Below, piece by piece: positions 13,026 through 24,843 of a stretch of DNA of 64,000 nt. The DNA is from Zanthoxylum bungeanum. Taxonomy: Eukaryota > Streptophyta > Magnoliopsida > Sapindales > Rutaceae. Each line of letters starts with the position of its first letter. The first letter of the stretch is position 1. The notes below the pieces were generated by a model that saw nothing but the letters and a program-made list of their open reading frames with translations, had not been told where the DNA came from and did not search any database. The stretch is from contig SKCR01048608.1 in assembly GCA_019454045.1 (NCBI GenBank), positions 1-64,000 on the forward strand. The letters run 5' to 3'. The translations under genes were made by a program, and so were the position numbers.

Positions 13026-13620
13026 TGATGAGTATTAAAAAGTGTACATTTAATAAAAGAAAAACTAATATTTTACACTTATAATTTCATCAAGCCCCTT
13101 AATTTAGCACATTTGTTAAATAATAATTATATTTATGTTTCATTGTGATTTTTATTTATTGTCTAGGTAAAATATTATTTCGGAAGCTCAATAGGAAAAA
13201 TTAATATGAGATCTGAATTCCAGTACCCATAAAATCCAAAAAGAATGTGACGAATAGATTCAAATCGGACTTGAAAAACATTCACCATGTTTATATTGGC
13301 AACAAAATGAGCATATGATGTATTTATCCACAAATGTATTCTATTATTATTATTATTATATATATTTGTATAATATAAATAATATATTTTGGAGGACCCA
13401 TCAAGATTTTATATATAAATTATATATATATTATACTGGAGGTCCCACCAAATTTTTTTTATATATAATATATTATTATTAAATATTAATATATTATTAA
13501 AATAATAAATTCAAAAGCAATTACCTTTCGGTCACGGCAGGAAAAAAAATGACAGCTTGTAAATTGCAAATGACAGCTTACATGGGATAAGAGGAGAATG
13601 TCCTATTTATTAATTGAGCA
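13026..13620 (+). mobile_element. Possible truncated Ty3-type LTR fragment
   Basis: The start tgatgagtattaaaaagtg resembles in style the TGATAAGTGCATG start of the solo LTR at 55657. It is followed by AT-rich text with two ggagg(a/t)cccacca-like phrases (13391 and 13439). No 3' end or TSD was found. The assignment is tentative. Confidence 0.3.
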
Positions 13621-13623
13621 ATC

Positions 13624-13747
13624 ATATATTTACACTTATCTCTAAAGTTTTCCTAACTCTCTCACTGTAGTTATAGTAAGTACAGAGACCCGTAGCTACA
13701 GTGAGAGAGTTATGAAAATTTTAGAGATAAATGTGTGTAAGTATATT
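13624..13747. mobile_element. Palindromic MITE upstream of the first F6'H copy
   Basis: Two arms form an almost complete hairpin. The left arm (13631-13670) runs from tacacttatctctaaag to ctctctcactgtag. The right arm (13696-13740) is its near-perfect reverse complement. The loop is about 25 bases. It lies ~460 bp upstream of the ATG at 14204 and may therefore sit in that gene's promoter. The copy at 31451-31580 shares the central cactgtag(t)tatag motif. Superfamily not assigned. Confidence 0.75.
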
Positions 13748-14080
13748 CATTTTTGTTATTAATTTTTGAAAATACAACTACGAGTAATTGGTTGAATAGC
13801 ATTTTCCCATCAAGAATAAGGGGCATTAAGCAGCATGATGCATGCAGCTTCAAACCAAGTAGTAAAAAAGGCATGCCAACTGCTGTTTTCGTTGTACAAT
13901 TGAACTTGGAAAATGCAACATTTAATTTTTTTTTTTAAGGTTAAGTAGTTGGTATTCGGTAAAGATCAAATTTATTTTTATCCCCTTACTTTACTTTCTT
14001 CAAGATTTAAACACGGATAATAAGTTAAATAAATCTATTTGAAAATTACTCGATGCGTGGTTAGGGGTCTTAAAATGCAA

Positions 14081-14089
14081 TATAAATAG
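14081..14089 (+). promoter_or_regulatory. TATA box candidate for the first F6'H copy
   Basis: TATAAATAG lies 123 bases upstream of the start codon at 14204, a normal plant core-promoter distance. A CACGTA element follows at 14102. Confidence 0.5.
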
Positions 14090-14203
14090 CTTGGAATGGA
14101 GCACGTAATTGCACCCAAACAAGCTTCTGTATTCTTCGAGGTATCCCTTTAATTAATTTCCATTTCAATTTTGCAAGCTCTTTTGCTCAATTTAGTCCAA
14201 GCA

Positions 14204-15890
14204 ATGGCACCAACAACAGTTACAGTGAGAGACTCCTCAGCTCTTACTAATTTTGTCATAACCCAAGGGAATGGAGTGAAGGGTCTATCTGAAACGGGAC
14301 TCAGAGCCCTGCCTAAGCAATTATATCCAACCATTGGAAGAAGACTCAGTGAGAAAAATATGTGCCCCAAGAATCCATTCCTATAATCGATATGTCGAAA
14401 TGGGTGATGCTGAAGTTGCAAAATCCATTTGTGATGCTGCTGAGAAATGGGGATTCTTTCAGGTTGTTAACCACTGTGTTCCCCTTCAAGTGCTTGACAA
14501 AGTCAAGGAGGCGACTCACTGGTTTTTCGGATTGTCAGCAGAGGAGAAAAGGAAGTACTCAAAGGAGCTTTCAGCTTCTAACAATGTGAGATTTGGCACA
14601 AGCTTCAACACTCAGGCTGAAAAGGCTCTTGAATGGAAGGATTACCTTAGCCTGTTTTATGTTTCTGAGGCCGAAGCTTCTGCTCTGTGGCCTCCTGCAT
14701 GCAAGTAAGGAAACTTATCAGCTCTTAATTATGCATTAAAATTCACTGATTAAAAAACTTATATGCTATAAGAATTAGCTAGTATTAATTCTCTCAGGAT
14801 CTCCGAGCTTGCCTAAACTTACCTGTTATTTTGTTTTATATGCACTAGATAACATGTGAGTGAATAAAGAATTCATATAATTATTAATCTTTGGGCTTGA
14901 TTTCTATTAGCCTACGAGCCATATTTTTACAGATTTTAAGCATGGTTTCACAGCCTTCGGACATGATTCTATCAACCTATGGATCTTATTCTCATTCTCT
15001 TTGAGGCCTAGTCAATAGTGATATGCAAACGAAAGCTAGTATTTATCGAAGCAATAGAGGCATTTAGATACTCTTTTTTGTAATGAAATAATATAATATA
15101 TATATATATATATAAGAATAAACTTAAACCTTCCTTACGTTGTAAAAAAAATAAATCAAATACTAATAATTTGTATTCAACATCAGGAGAGAATTGATGT
15201 TCTAAATTTCAATGCTGTAACATGCCTTAAAATGTTATATATAATTAATTTATATATTTTGCATGAACTATATATTGGACTTAATAAACTTTTTTTGTTG
15301 CTTCTAGGGATGAAGTATTGAAATACATGAAGAGTTCTGAAGTCCTCATCAAACAACTATTGCAAGTGCTGATGAAGGGGCTAAACGTGACTGAAATTGA
15401 TGAAGCAAAAGAAACTCTCCTGATGGGTTCATTGAGAACAAATCTAAACTATTATCCAGTTTGTCCAAATCCTGAACTCACAATAGGAGTAGGCCGTCAC
15501 TCAGATGTTTCAACACTCACAATCCTCCTTCAGGATGATATCGGAGGTCTCTATGTTCGCGGAAACAATGGCAATAGCTGGATCCATGTCCCTCCTGTCA
15601 ATGGATCCCTTGTGATCAACATTGGTGATGCTTTACAAATAATAAGCAATGGTAAATACAGAAGTGTTGAGCATTGTGTGATTGCTAATGGAAGAAATAA
15701 CAGGATTTCGGTCCCCATTTTCGTTAACCCGAGACCTCAAGAGGTCATAAGTCCTTTGCCTGAAGTGCTTGCAAGTGGGGAGAAGCCAATTTATAAGCAA
15801 GTTTTGTATTCGGATTATGTGAAGCATTTCTTTAGGAAGGCACATGATGGGAAGAAAACAGTTGATTTTGCTAAGTTAAGCAATTTTTAA
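14204..15890 (+). pseudogene. F6'H: F6'H/C2'H-like 2OG-Fe(II) dioxygenase, frameshifted copy
   Basis: This is a paralogue of the gene at 28043. Exon 1 is 14204-14704, intron 14705-15307 (GT-AG, phase 2) and exon 2 15308-15890. The start is chosen by alignment of MAPTT with MAPIT in the sister gene. Exon 2 is intact and holds the iron ligands HSD and the distal His of SVEH, plus NRIS for 2-oxoglutarate. Exon 1 uses three frames in turn. One base is missing at about 14365-14371 (ccccaag) and another at about 14402-14404 (ggg), compared with the sister gene. As written, translation stops at 14386 after 60 residues. Both lesions touch short homopolymers, so assembly error is a real alternative to pseudogenisation. 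With the two bases allowed for, the protein would be about 361 residues, the usual family length. A TATA box and a poly(A) signal are present. The conserved NHG is NHC here, as in the sister. Confidence 0.85.
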
Positions 15891-15983
15891 GAAATGTTTT
15901 GCCCTTGTTCTGTTAAACAAAAATATATTTCAGGAGAGAAATTAAGACCAGTTCTCGACTCCTGGATCACTACTATTGTGATC

Positions 15984-15989
15984 AATAAA
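15984..15989 (+). terminator. Poly(A) signal candidate
   Basis: AATAAA lies 94 bases after the stop codon of the first F6'H copy, a normal distance for plant 3' end formation. Confidence 0.5.
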
Positions 15990-16369
15990 AGCTGAGTTTG
16001 TATTTCACTTTCCCATTTCCTTAATTTATGAATAAAACATATATTTGATCTTAATCAATATTTGCTTTTCTATATATCTTGTATCTACATTTTTTTTTCT
16101 CCTAAAAAATCATTTAGTATGATATGAAAACCATATAGAAAAGGAAACAAATTCAGATTGTCCGATTCTGCAATTGACTTTTTTTTTTGGCTGTGGAGCA
16201 GTGATATAGAGACACTAAATTTAATCATAAATACATGTATATATTGCTGAAAATCAATTTTAATACATAATTCAAATACTTTATAATTAATTTTAATTCC
16301 TAATTAGTCCTCATTTAGTTACCTTATCATTTTTATTTTCCGTATGATGGAATGAAACGGTGGTTATCG

Positions 16370-16545
16370 CATTCAAGGAGTGTAACTTGATGGCAAATAA
16401 CCTAGGATTTGGTTGTTAGGTCTCGAGTTCAAGTTAAGGCGATGTATTTTTTGTAAAAACCTGAAATAGTCGGAGATTTTACCTGTTCCATTTGATCGTA
16501 AGGTTTCCACCATATCCAAAAAAGAAGAAGAAAAACTGCGGTTGT
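16370..16545 (+). mobile_element. tRNA-derived SINE-like element with imperfect TSD
   Basis: A B-box-like ggtctcgagttcaag (16420-16434) is followed by a core containing cggagattttacctg. An A-rich tail follows (aaaaaagaagaagaaaaa near 16515). A 16-base near-repeat flanks the unit: aaacggtggttatcgc before it and aaactgcggttgtcgc after it (13 of 16 match), as expected for target-primed insertion. Minus-strand relatives lie at 255-440 and 44765-44940. Confidence 0.55.
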
Positions 16546-18047
16546 CGCCAGTAGTGGTTTTTGGAAGTTGTAATATTACATTCCTAATTATGGGCAGTTT
16601 TATGTTTGATTTTTTGATCTATCTTGATGAAGAATTTATAGAACAGTATAGGAAAATTAATCTATATATAAGGAACATAATATTGGCTTAATTTATAATA
16701 TAGCCACATAGGTGACATAAAAAGGAAATATAGTCAATCACTATAATCTGGAATTTTCTTTATTTATATTTATATATCATAAAACCACGGTAAAAAATAT
16801 ATATATTTACAAATCATAATAGCAATGATTCTCGTCATCATATATGGATAATATAATAATTAATCTTGATAATAACTCATAATTTGTCTTGATTTTATAT
16901 AATTGAAACCACGATACATCACACATATAATAAAAACATTTGATTCTTATATAAAAGAAAAATATTTATTTTTAGAGAAATTATCAATCGAATATTTAAT
17001 GTTTGTGACATTATAAAAAAAAAAACATAAATTCTGAAACTTTATTCACCGGTTCTGTAAACGTTGAATTTCGCATTTGACCTACAATCGAGAATTTGTA
17101 TGATGAGGTTACTAGCGATATTACAAAACAAAGGTAAACGAATCGTAGAGTAGCTACCTACCGGTGTGGTGGACACTGTAGCCACTCCGACGCTCAAGTC
17201 ACTGATGGTGATGAGTGTTTTGAGATCTCGAGTGTGAGAGCTCAAGTTCAAATCGTTCAATCTTGAATGCCTCAATCTCTTAGACCCCCTCTCATTTGAT
17301 AGGCTGTGAAGTAGCCCCTTTAGTCGGTATATGATTCATTGGAATTGTTGAATTCCAATCTTTTTAGGAGAGGATAGTGGAATTGAGATTGAATTAGGAG
17401 TACCTAGATGTCATGAGATTATGTGTAATTCCAATTGTACCTGGATTGGTCCAAGTACTTAGTTTCCTTGTTGGAAAAGTATTAGTGTTAGCAATGTCCA
17501 TGGAGACACCGCATAACATGGTATGTGGTTATCAAATGCCTTTTAGGTCGTATGAGCCTCTTACCCTTGTGAGTATACGAGCTCGTGAACCCTACATGTG
17601 AGTCATGTGTAGACTCATCTTTTAGTGACTAGAATTCGTGTGGATTGAGTGTCAGTGGCAGTTCATAACGCCATTTTAAGCCAGATGAAGGCCATATAGT
17701 CATGTTTTGGTGCAAGTTAGACCTGAGACATAATGATATTTGGGTCTCTGACCCAAATTTGGCTCATACAGGTTCACCCAAAAATTGAAATGTGTACCAA
17801 ATGTCAACTTATTATGTAACATATGTATACCCAATATTTAATATACTTTTTAATTGTGTACCAATATTTGATATACTTTTCAATCTTTTAATGCACCGTT
17901 GGAATAAAATTTCGAGATTTATATATTTTTAATAATGTGTCAAATATTTATAAGTGGACCTAAGCCATTATTCGAGGCTTCTATATTGGTGATATGAAAC
18001 TTTTTAAATATGAAATAACTCATTTACCACATAGAATCGATCGAGTA
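16546..18047. other. Intergenic DNA with unidentified retroelement-like text
   Basis: 16546-17040 is AT-rich with nothing recognisable. 17042-17290 contains a GC-richer block including ggtggacactgtagccactccgacg, in a style seen in plant LTRs and transposon UTRs, but without ends. 17290-18047 is unassigned. No host coding region is supported. Confidence 0.4.
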
Positions 18048-18052
18048 TTATT

Positions 18053-18852
18053 TGTTGGAAAACCTTTTGAATTTTCCTAAAAATTAATTAATTCCAGTAA
18101 TTAATTTGGTACTTCAAACGAAGGTTTCATTAATGAATGATAAATGGCATAATAAAGGCATACTTATTTAGTGTTCCATAAAAGTTAATTAACTTCATTA
18201 ATTATTTGGTAAAGGTCTCGTTAATGAATGATAAATGGCATACTTATTTAGTGTCCATAAAAGTTAATTAATTTCATTAATTAATTTAGTACTTCAAACG
18301 AGATGTCTCATTACATAATAATAATAATAAATGTCATACTTATTTTTTTCCTCTTCTATATATATAGAGAGCATTGTTTTCGTTTTTAACATAGAAAGAA
18401 AACAACACACAAAAAAACTTGGCATTTTTGCTTGAGTTTCTCTTTGTTTTCGGTTTCAAAAGAGTTCAAACACTTTTGTGGTTCGTTGGATACAAGTTCG
18501 GTGGTGTGCCCTTGCTCGTTCGTTTTCTGTTGCATCCTGGGAAACAATCGTCTCACGTTCTACTGCACCTTCGGTAGGGGACGAATTTGTTTAAGGAGAT
18601 TGTTGACTTCAACAAGCCTCGGAAAGAAGAAGTAGTTCAGCTCATCAATTCTTTCAGAGACAGAGATACTTTCATCGCATTCAGAGGTAGACGCTTTCTT
18701 TCTCGTCAGAGGCTCGATTTTTGAAGACGTCAGAGGCATAGGCTTATTTCAGAGGCAGACGCATCATCTGGGTCTATTTTGAGCATCATGGGCTGAAATA
18801 AAGCCTAATTCGGATTTCCTTGTAACTACCGTTTGATAATACTTGTACTACA
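18053..18852 (+). repeat. 5' LTR of copia element
   Basis: The LTR starts TGTTGGAAAACC and ends TTGTACTACA, 800 bp long. It contains a tatatatata TATA-like run near 18357 followed by a gagagcattg start-site region. It differs from the 3' LTR at few positions plus small indels by eye. Confidence 0.9.
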
Positions 18853-18881
18853 GTCTTAAAACAAAATTTCGTTCTGTGGAT

Positions 18882-19960
18882 ATGGAAATCAGTCCAAACA
18901 CAGTTGATCCAAATGTGGCAGCCTCTTCGGTTGGCCAAAGTGCTTGTGGCAGCCTCTTCGGCTGGCCAACATGTTTCAGCCTCTGGGCTTAATCTGGCAG
19001 CCTCTGGGGCTGGCCAAGGTGTTGCTGCCTCTATGGCTAGTCAACCTGTTGGACATGTGAGCCATGTCAATCCTGCTGCGGAAAAACCTGAGAAATTCGG
19101 TGGTCAGAATTTCAAAAGGTGGCAACAGAAGATGTTTTTCTACTTGACCACGTTGAACTTGCGAGGTTTCTAAAAGAAGATGCTCATGTACCCAAAGAGG
19201 GTGAGATTGATATCCAAGTCATCAGTGCCATCGATGCTTGGAAACATTCTGAATTCCTATGTCGGAATTATGTGCTGAATGGGCTAAGTGATTCATTGTA
19301 CAGTGTGTACGCCGGAATGAAAACAGCTAAAGGGCTTTGGGATCTTTAGATCGAAAATATAAAACTGAGGATGCCGGTACTAAGAAATTTGTCCTAGGCC
19401 GTTTCCTAGATTTTAAGATGATTGATTCCAAAACTGTGATAAGCCAAATACAAGAACTGCAGAATATTCTAGCAGAAATTCATGCTGAGGGGATGAGTTT
19501 TAGTGAAACCTTCTAAGTAGCCTCGATAATTGAGAAAACTACCACCTGGTTGGAAAGATTTCAAGAATTATCTAAAGCATAAGCGAAAATAAATGAGCAT
19601 TGAAGACTTGGTTCTTAAGCTGAGAATTGAGGAAGATAACCGAGTTTCTGACAAGAGAGGAATGACTCATGAGGCCAAAGCAAATGTTGTCGAACATGGC
19701 CATAAGAACAAGAACCTCAAGAACAAAGGGTCAAAGATGGGCCCTAAAGGAGGAGTTTCCAAGAAATCCAAATTCAAGGAAGATGCTTCAACTGTGACAA
19801 AATGGGTCACAAGTCTTCTGAGTGCAGACTGCCGAAGAAGAAAAAAAAACAAGAGGCTAATGTGCTGGAAAACATGACTCAAGATGTTTCAGACATTAAC
19901 CTTTCTGCTGTGGTTTCTGAGGTGAATCTGGTGGGTTCTAACCAAGAGAGTGGTGGATTG
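18882..19960 (+). pseudogene. copia gag and start of protease, frameshifted
   Basis: The ATG at 18882 opens a Ser/Ala/Gly/Gln-rich leader with tandem AASSAGQ-like units. The gag core follows (KFGGQNFKRWQQKMFFYL at ~19088) and then the LCRNYVLNGL segment (~19258). A CCHC zinc knuckle (CFNCDKMGHKSSEC, 19784-19825) and a Lys-rich tail come next. The frame changes several times (near 18945, 19165 and 19348), and a TAA at 19516 replaces an expected Gln. Capsid function is lost unless these are sequence errors. Confidence 0.8.
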
Positions 19961-21769
19961 ACACTGGTGCCACTCGACATGTGTGCTCGGACAAGAGCAT
20001 GTTTTATTCATTTGAGCCTGCTGGTAATGGGGAAAAAATATACATGGGAAATTCAGCAACATCTGAGATTGAAGGTCAAGGAAAGGTGATTCTGAAGATG
20101 ACCTCTGGGAAAGAGTTGACTCTGAATAATGTTCTGTATGTACCAGAAATACGGAAGAATCTTGTCTGGATCGCTTCTGAACAAGTATGGATTTCAGATG
20201 GTGTTCGAGTCTGATAAAGTAGTTTTAACTAAAAATGGATGTATGTGGGGAAAAGGGTATGTAACTGATGGGCTTTTTAAGCTCAATGTAATGGTTGTTA
20301 AACCCAAGATATCAATAAAGCTAGTTCTTCTGCTTATATTGTTGAGTACTCTAATCTTTGGCATGGTAGATTAGGACATGTTAATTTTAATTCATTGAGA
20401 AAATTAATTAACATGAATCACATTCCCACTTTTAAAATTGATAACAAACATAAGTGTGATACTTGTGTTGAGGCAAAACTAACAAGATCATCTTTTCATA
20501 GTATCGAAAGAAACTCTAAACCACTTGATCTAATTCATACGATGTATTGTGATTTTAATTCAATACAATCGAGAGGCGGTAATAAATATTTTATTACCTT
20601 TATTGATGATTGCACAAGATTTTGCTATGTGTATTTAATGAAAAGCAAGGACGAAGCTATAGAGAAATTTGTTCTCTATAAGAATGAAGCTGAGAACCAA
20701 CTGAATAAAAGAATTAAGGAGTTAAGAAGTGATCGTGGTGGTGAGTATGTTTTCCCTTTTGAATCACTTTGTGAACAAAATGGAATCATACATCAAACCA
20801 CAGCTCCTTATTCACCTCAATCCAATGGGATTGCGGAACGTAAGAATCGTACCTTGAAAGAGATGATGAACGCTATGTTAATCAGCTCTGGCTTACCTCA
20901 GAATATGTGGGGAGAAGCTGTCTTATCAGCTAATTACCTTTTAAATAAGGTACCACGGAAAGAAGCAGGGAAACTCCTTATGAAATGTGGAAAGGAAGAG
21001 TACCTTCCTATAAATTCCTACGAGTGTGGGGGTGTCTTGCCAAGGTAGTCATTCCTCCACCTAAAAAGGTGAAGATATGACCAAAAACTGTTGATTGCAT
21101 TTTCATAGTATATGCACATAACAGTAATGCTTATCGATTTCTTGTGCATGAGTCTAATGTACCAGATATTCACAAGAATACGATAATGGAGTCGAGAAAT
21201 GCATCTTTTTCGAATACGTTTTTCCTTGTAAAACTACTTCGAATTCAAATGTGCAAAAACGAGTACACGAGACTATCATTGAAGATAGTCAGGACCGAGA
21301 ACAAATAAATATTCCAGAGGATCAACAAGTTGTTGAACTTGAACCAAGACGTAGCAAAAGAGCTAGAACGGAAAAATCATTTGGTCCAGATTTTCTGACA
21401 TTTTTGCTAGAGAATGATCCTCAAAGCTATAATGAAGCTGTAAGGTCGGCTGATGGTGCTTTATGGAAAGATGCCATCAATAGTGAAATTGAATCCATCT
21501 TACAAAATCACACCTGAGAGTTAGTGAATCTTCCTCCAGGATGTAAACCTTTAGGGTCCAAGTGGATTTTCAAAAAGAAAATAAAGGCAGATGGATCAAT
21601 TGACAAGTACAAAGCAAGACTTGTAATTAAAGGTTACAGACAACGTGAATGTCTTGATTACTTTGATACTTATTCTCCTGTAACGAGAATAAATTCCATA
21701 AGGATGATACTAGCGATTGCAGCTTTGCGCAATCTTGAGGTACATCAGATGGATGTGAAAACATCATTT

Positions 21770-21802
<33 letters not shown>

Positions 21803-23243
21803 GAACAACCTGAAGGCTTTATAGCTCCAGGACAAGAAAAGAAAGTCTGTAAGTTAGTTAAATCCTTGTATGGATTGAAACAAGCCCCGAAACAGTGGCA
21901 TAAAAAGTTTGATGACACCATGTTGGCAAATGGTTTCAAAATCAATGGATGTGATAAATGCATTTATGTCAGAGAGACAGAAGTTGGCTATGTCATTTTA
22001 TGTCTCTACGTTGATGACATATTGATTGTCGGGAGTAATGTTAAAATGGTGAAATCTACCAAGAATATGCTGAAATCTAAGTTTGACATGAAAGACATGG
22101 GTCTCGCAAATAGGGATGGCAATTTCCGGATCCGGACCCGGGTCCGGATCTGGAAGAGATTTCACTTCCCGGGTCCGGTCCGGACCCGGGTAAATATTCC
22201 CGGGTCCGGACCCGGGTCTACCCGGACCGGACCCGGTTACCCGGATTCTTTTTTTTTTTAATTTTTTTTAATTTTTTTATAAATTTTAATTGTATTATTT
22301 TATATTCATATTTGTATTTTATTAGTTTTATTTCAATTCTTTTAATTTTTTATTAAATTCTATTATTTTTATATATATATGCCCATATATATTTATTTTT
22401 TTTTATTAAAATCTAATTTATTTTTTAATTTTTTAATTTATTTTTTTAATTTTTTCCGGACCCGGGATCACCCGGGTCTTAATATTAAAGACCCGGGTCC
22501 GGATTTTTTAATTCCGGACCCGGGTCGTCCGGGTCCATGCGGACCCGGGCCGGGTCCGGGTATTTTTGCCATCTCTACTCGCAAATGTCATTCTGGGAAT
22601 AAAGATCTCGAGAAGTCCAGATGGACTTATTCTTGATCAGTCGCACTACGTGGACAAGATTCTTGGTAAATTCAACAATGATGATTCTGCTGTGGCTAGA
22701 ACTCCTTTAGATGTGCGTCTACACCTATCGAAGAATATGGGAGAGAGTATATCTCAATTAGAATATTCTAGAGTGATCGGGAGTTTGATGTACTTATCAA
22801 GTTGTACCAGGCCTGATATAACATGTACAATAAACAAGCTCAGCAGATATACGAGTAATCCAGGGGTTGATCACTGGAAAGCAATTGTAAGAGTACTCCA
22901 GTACTTACGTTTTACTCGTAATTATGGGTTGCACTATCATAGATATCCAGCTGTAGTCGAAGGATACAGTGATGCTAATTGAATATCTGATATGAAAAAC
23001 TCAAAGTCTACCAGTGGCTATGTGTTTACACTAGCAGGTGCAGCTATATCATGGAAATCCTCCAAACAGACTGTGATAGCCAGATCTACAATGGAATCAG
23101 AATTCATTGCATTAGATAAGTGTGCTGAAGAAGCAGAATGGCTTCGAAATTTCCTAGAGGATATTCCAAGTTGGCCTAAGCCAGTGCCAGCAATTTGCAT
23201 TCATTGCGATAGTCAATCTGCAATTGGAATGGCACATAACAAC

Positions 23244-23288
<45 letters not shown>

Positions 23289-23429
23289 GTTAGACAATTA
23301 CTCTCTACTGGAGTTATTTCGATTGACTATGTAAAGTCAAAGGATAACATTGCAGATCCGTTAACCAAAGGGTTAAACAGAGAGTTAGTTGAGAAATCAT
23401 CGAGGGGAATGGGACTAAAGCCCGTGTAG
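19930..23429 (+). pseudogene. copia pol: protease, integrase, RT, RNase H (interrupted)
   Basis: The protease region has a DTGA motif at about 19962. Integrase (20340-21050) carries the HHCC zinc region and the D-D-E core, with SDRGGEY and PYSPQSNGIAER. RT (21250-22110) contains KLVKSLYGLKQ and the catalytic YVDD at ~22008. The hAT MITE 22111-22577 interrupts the RT, after which the frame resumes in the RT connection and RNase H (22578-23429), with STMESEFIA and KSRHI-like segments. Single stops include TGA at 21078 (integrase tail), TGA at 21515 and TGA at 22980, the last two at expected Trp codons. The element is non-functional as written. Confidence 0.9.
22111..22577. mobile_element. Non-autonomous hAT MITE with 8-bp TSD inside copia RT
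   Basis: A 467-bp insert is flanked by CTCGCAAA (22103-22110 and 22578-22585). Its terminal inverted repeats are TAGGGATGGCAA and TAGAGATGGCAA. About 120 bp at each end are dense arrays of cccgggtccggaccc-type motifs around an AT-only core. There is no coding capacity; the Gly-Pro-Arg-rich frames crossing it are repeat artefacts. It is the youngest insertion in this stack. Confidence 0.95.
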
Positions 23430-24042
23430 ATAAATGTTGATTACGAAGGACACCCAACCTTGTTGACTGGAGATCCCAAAATCTAGGTTCAATGGGACAA
23501 CCCACTCGTAAAAGACATAATGGTTCACTGTGGGGGGTTACCCTCTAGTCCATTCCTATGGTGAAATAAAACGGTGATGCTCGTATGGATACAGGTTAAG
23601 CAAAGGCTTTTAATGATTCTTATGCGTCGGGAATCCGAGCGGAGTATTACGAGATACTCTTAAATAAGAAATCACCTATGTGAGAGAGAAGTGGGGCCGC
23701 TTCAAAGGGAATTGTATGGGGCACAATTCTTAGAAACTCTTGCAGAACCAGACAGATGTTCATGGCCAAAATGGGCATAATCATGAGAACTCAGATGTGT
23801 TAGGTAAAACGTCTGTGTGATATATGTTTTCCATTTACATGAACGGCAGTACAGTTCAATGACATCGCATCCACTGTCAGCCAGTAAATGAGATATATTT
23901 TCACAAGGGAAGGTTCAAAGGCTGAGGCCTACCTATCCTATGCAGGTGTTGAACCGTTGAACTCTTTTAGGTCAAAATAAAATATTTCTAAAAGATTTTT
24001 TGTTATTTGACGGGTTTCACCATTTTCATTCATGTGGGGGAT

Positions 24043-24838
24043 TATTGGAAAACCTTTTGAATTTTCCTAAAAATTAATTAATTCCAGTAATTAATTTGGT
24101 ACTTCAAACGAAAGGTTTCATTAATGAATGATAAATGGCATAATAAATGACATACTTATTTAGTGTTCCATAAAAGTTAATTAACTTCATTAATTAATTT
24201 GGTAAAGGTCTCGTTAATGAATGATAAATGGCATACTTATTTAGTGTTCCATAAAAGTTAATTAATTTCATTAATTAATTTAGTACTTCAAATGAGATGT
24301 CTCATTAATAAATAATAAATGTCATACTTATTTTTTTTCTCCTCTTCTATATATAGAGAGCATTGTTTTCGTTTTTAACATAGAAAGAAAACACACACAA
24401 AAAAACTTGGCATTTTTGCTTGAGTTTCTCTTTGTTTTCGGTTTCAAAAGAGTTCAAACACTTTTGTGGTTCGTTGGATACAAGTTCGGTGGTGCCATTG
24501 CTCGTTCGTTTTCTGTTGCATCCTGGGAAACAATCGTCTCACGTTCTACTGCACCTTCGGTAGGGGACGAATTTGTTTAAGGAGATTGTTGACTTCAACA
24601 AGCCTCGGAAAGAAGAAGTAGTTCAGCTCATCAATTCTTTCAGAGACAGAGATACTTTCATCGCATTCAGAGGCAGACGCTTTCTTTCTCGTCAGAGGCT
24701 CGATTTTTGAAGACGTCAGAGGCATAGGCTTATTTCAGAGGCAGACGCATCATCTGGGTCTATTTTGAGCATCAGGGGCTGAAATAAAGCCTAATTCGGA
24801 TTTCCTTGTAACTACCGTTTGATAATACTTGTACTACA
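24043..24838 (+). repeat. 3' LTR of copia element
   Basis: 796 bp, partner of 18053-18852. Its first bases are TATTGG against TGTTGG in the 5' copy, a change in the terminal dinucleotide. Confidence 0.9.
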
Positions 24839-24843
24839 TTATT

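Larger units (their letters stand above)
18053..24838 (+). mobile_element. Ty1/copia retrotransposon with 5-bp TSD
   Basis: A complete LTR retrotransposon is flanked by TTATT on both sides (18048-18052 and 24839-24843). The LTRs are 18053-18852 and 24043-24838. Between them, gag, protease, integrase, RT and RNase H follow the copia order (integrase before RT). A G-rich polypurine tract (tgtggggga) precedes the 3' LTR. No canonical initiator-Met primer-binding site is visible after the 5' LTR. A hAT MITE is inserted in the RT gene. The LTRs are very similar, indicating a fairly recent insertion. It sits between the two F6'H copies. Confidence 0.95.

Noticed and set aside
14399..14708. Alternative start ATG at 14399 giving a shorter functional dioxygenase
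   Set aside because: It would lack about 65 N-terminal residues that the family conserves; retained only as a remote possibility.
22100..22636. Gly-Pro-Arg-rich frames resembling collagen-like protein
   Set aside because: They cross the GC-rich arms of the hAT MITE 22111-22577; no start, splice or homology support.
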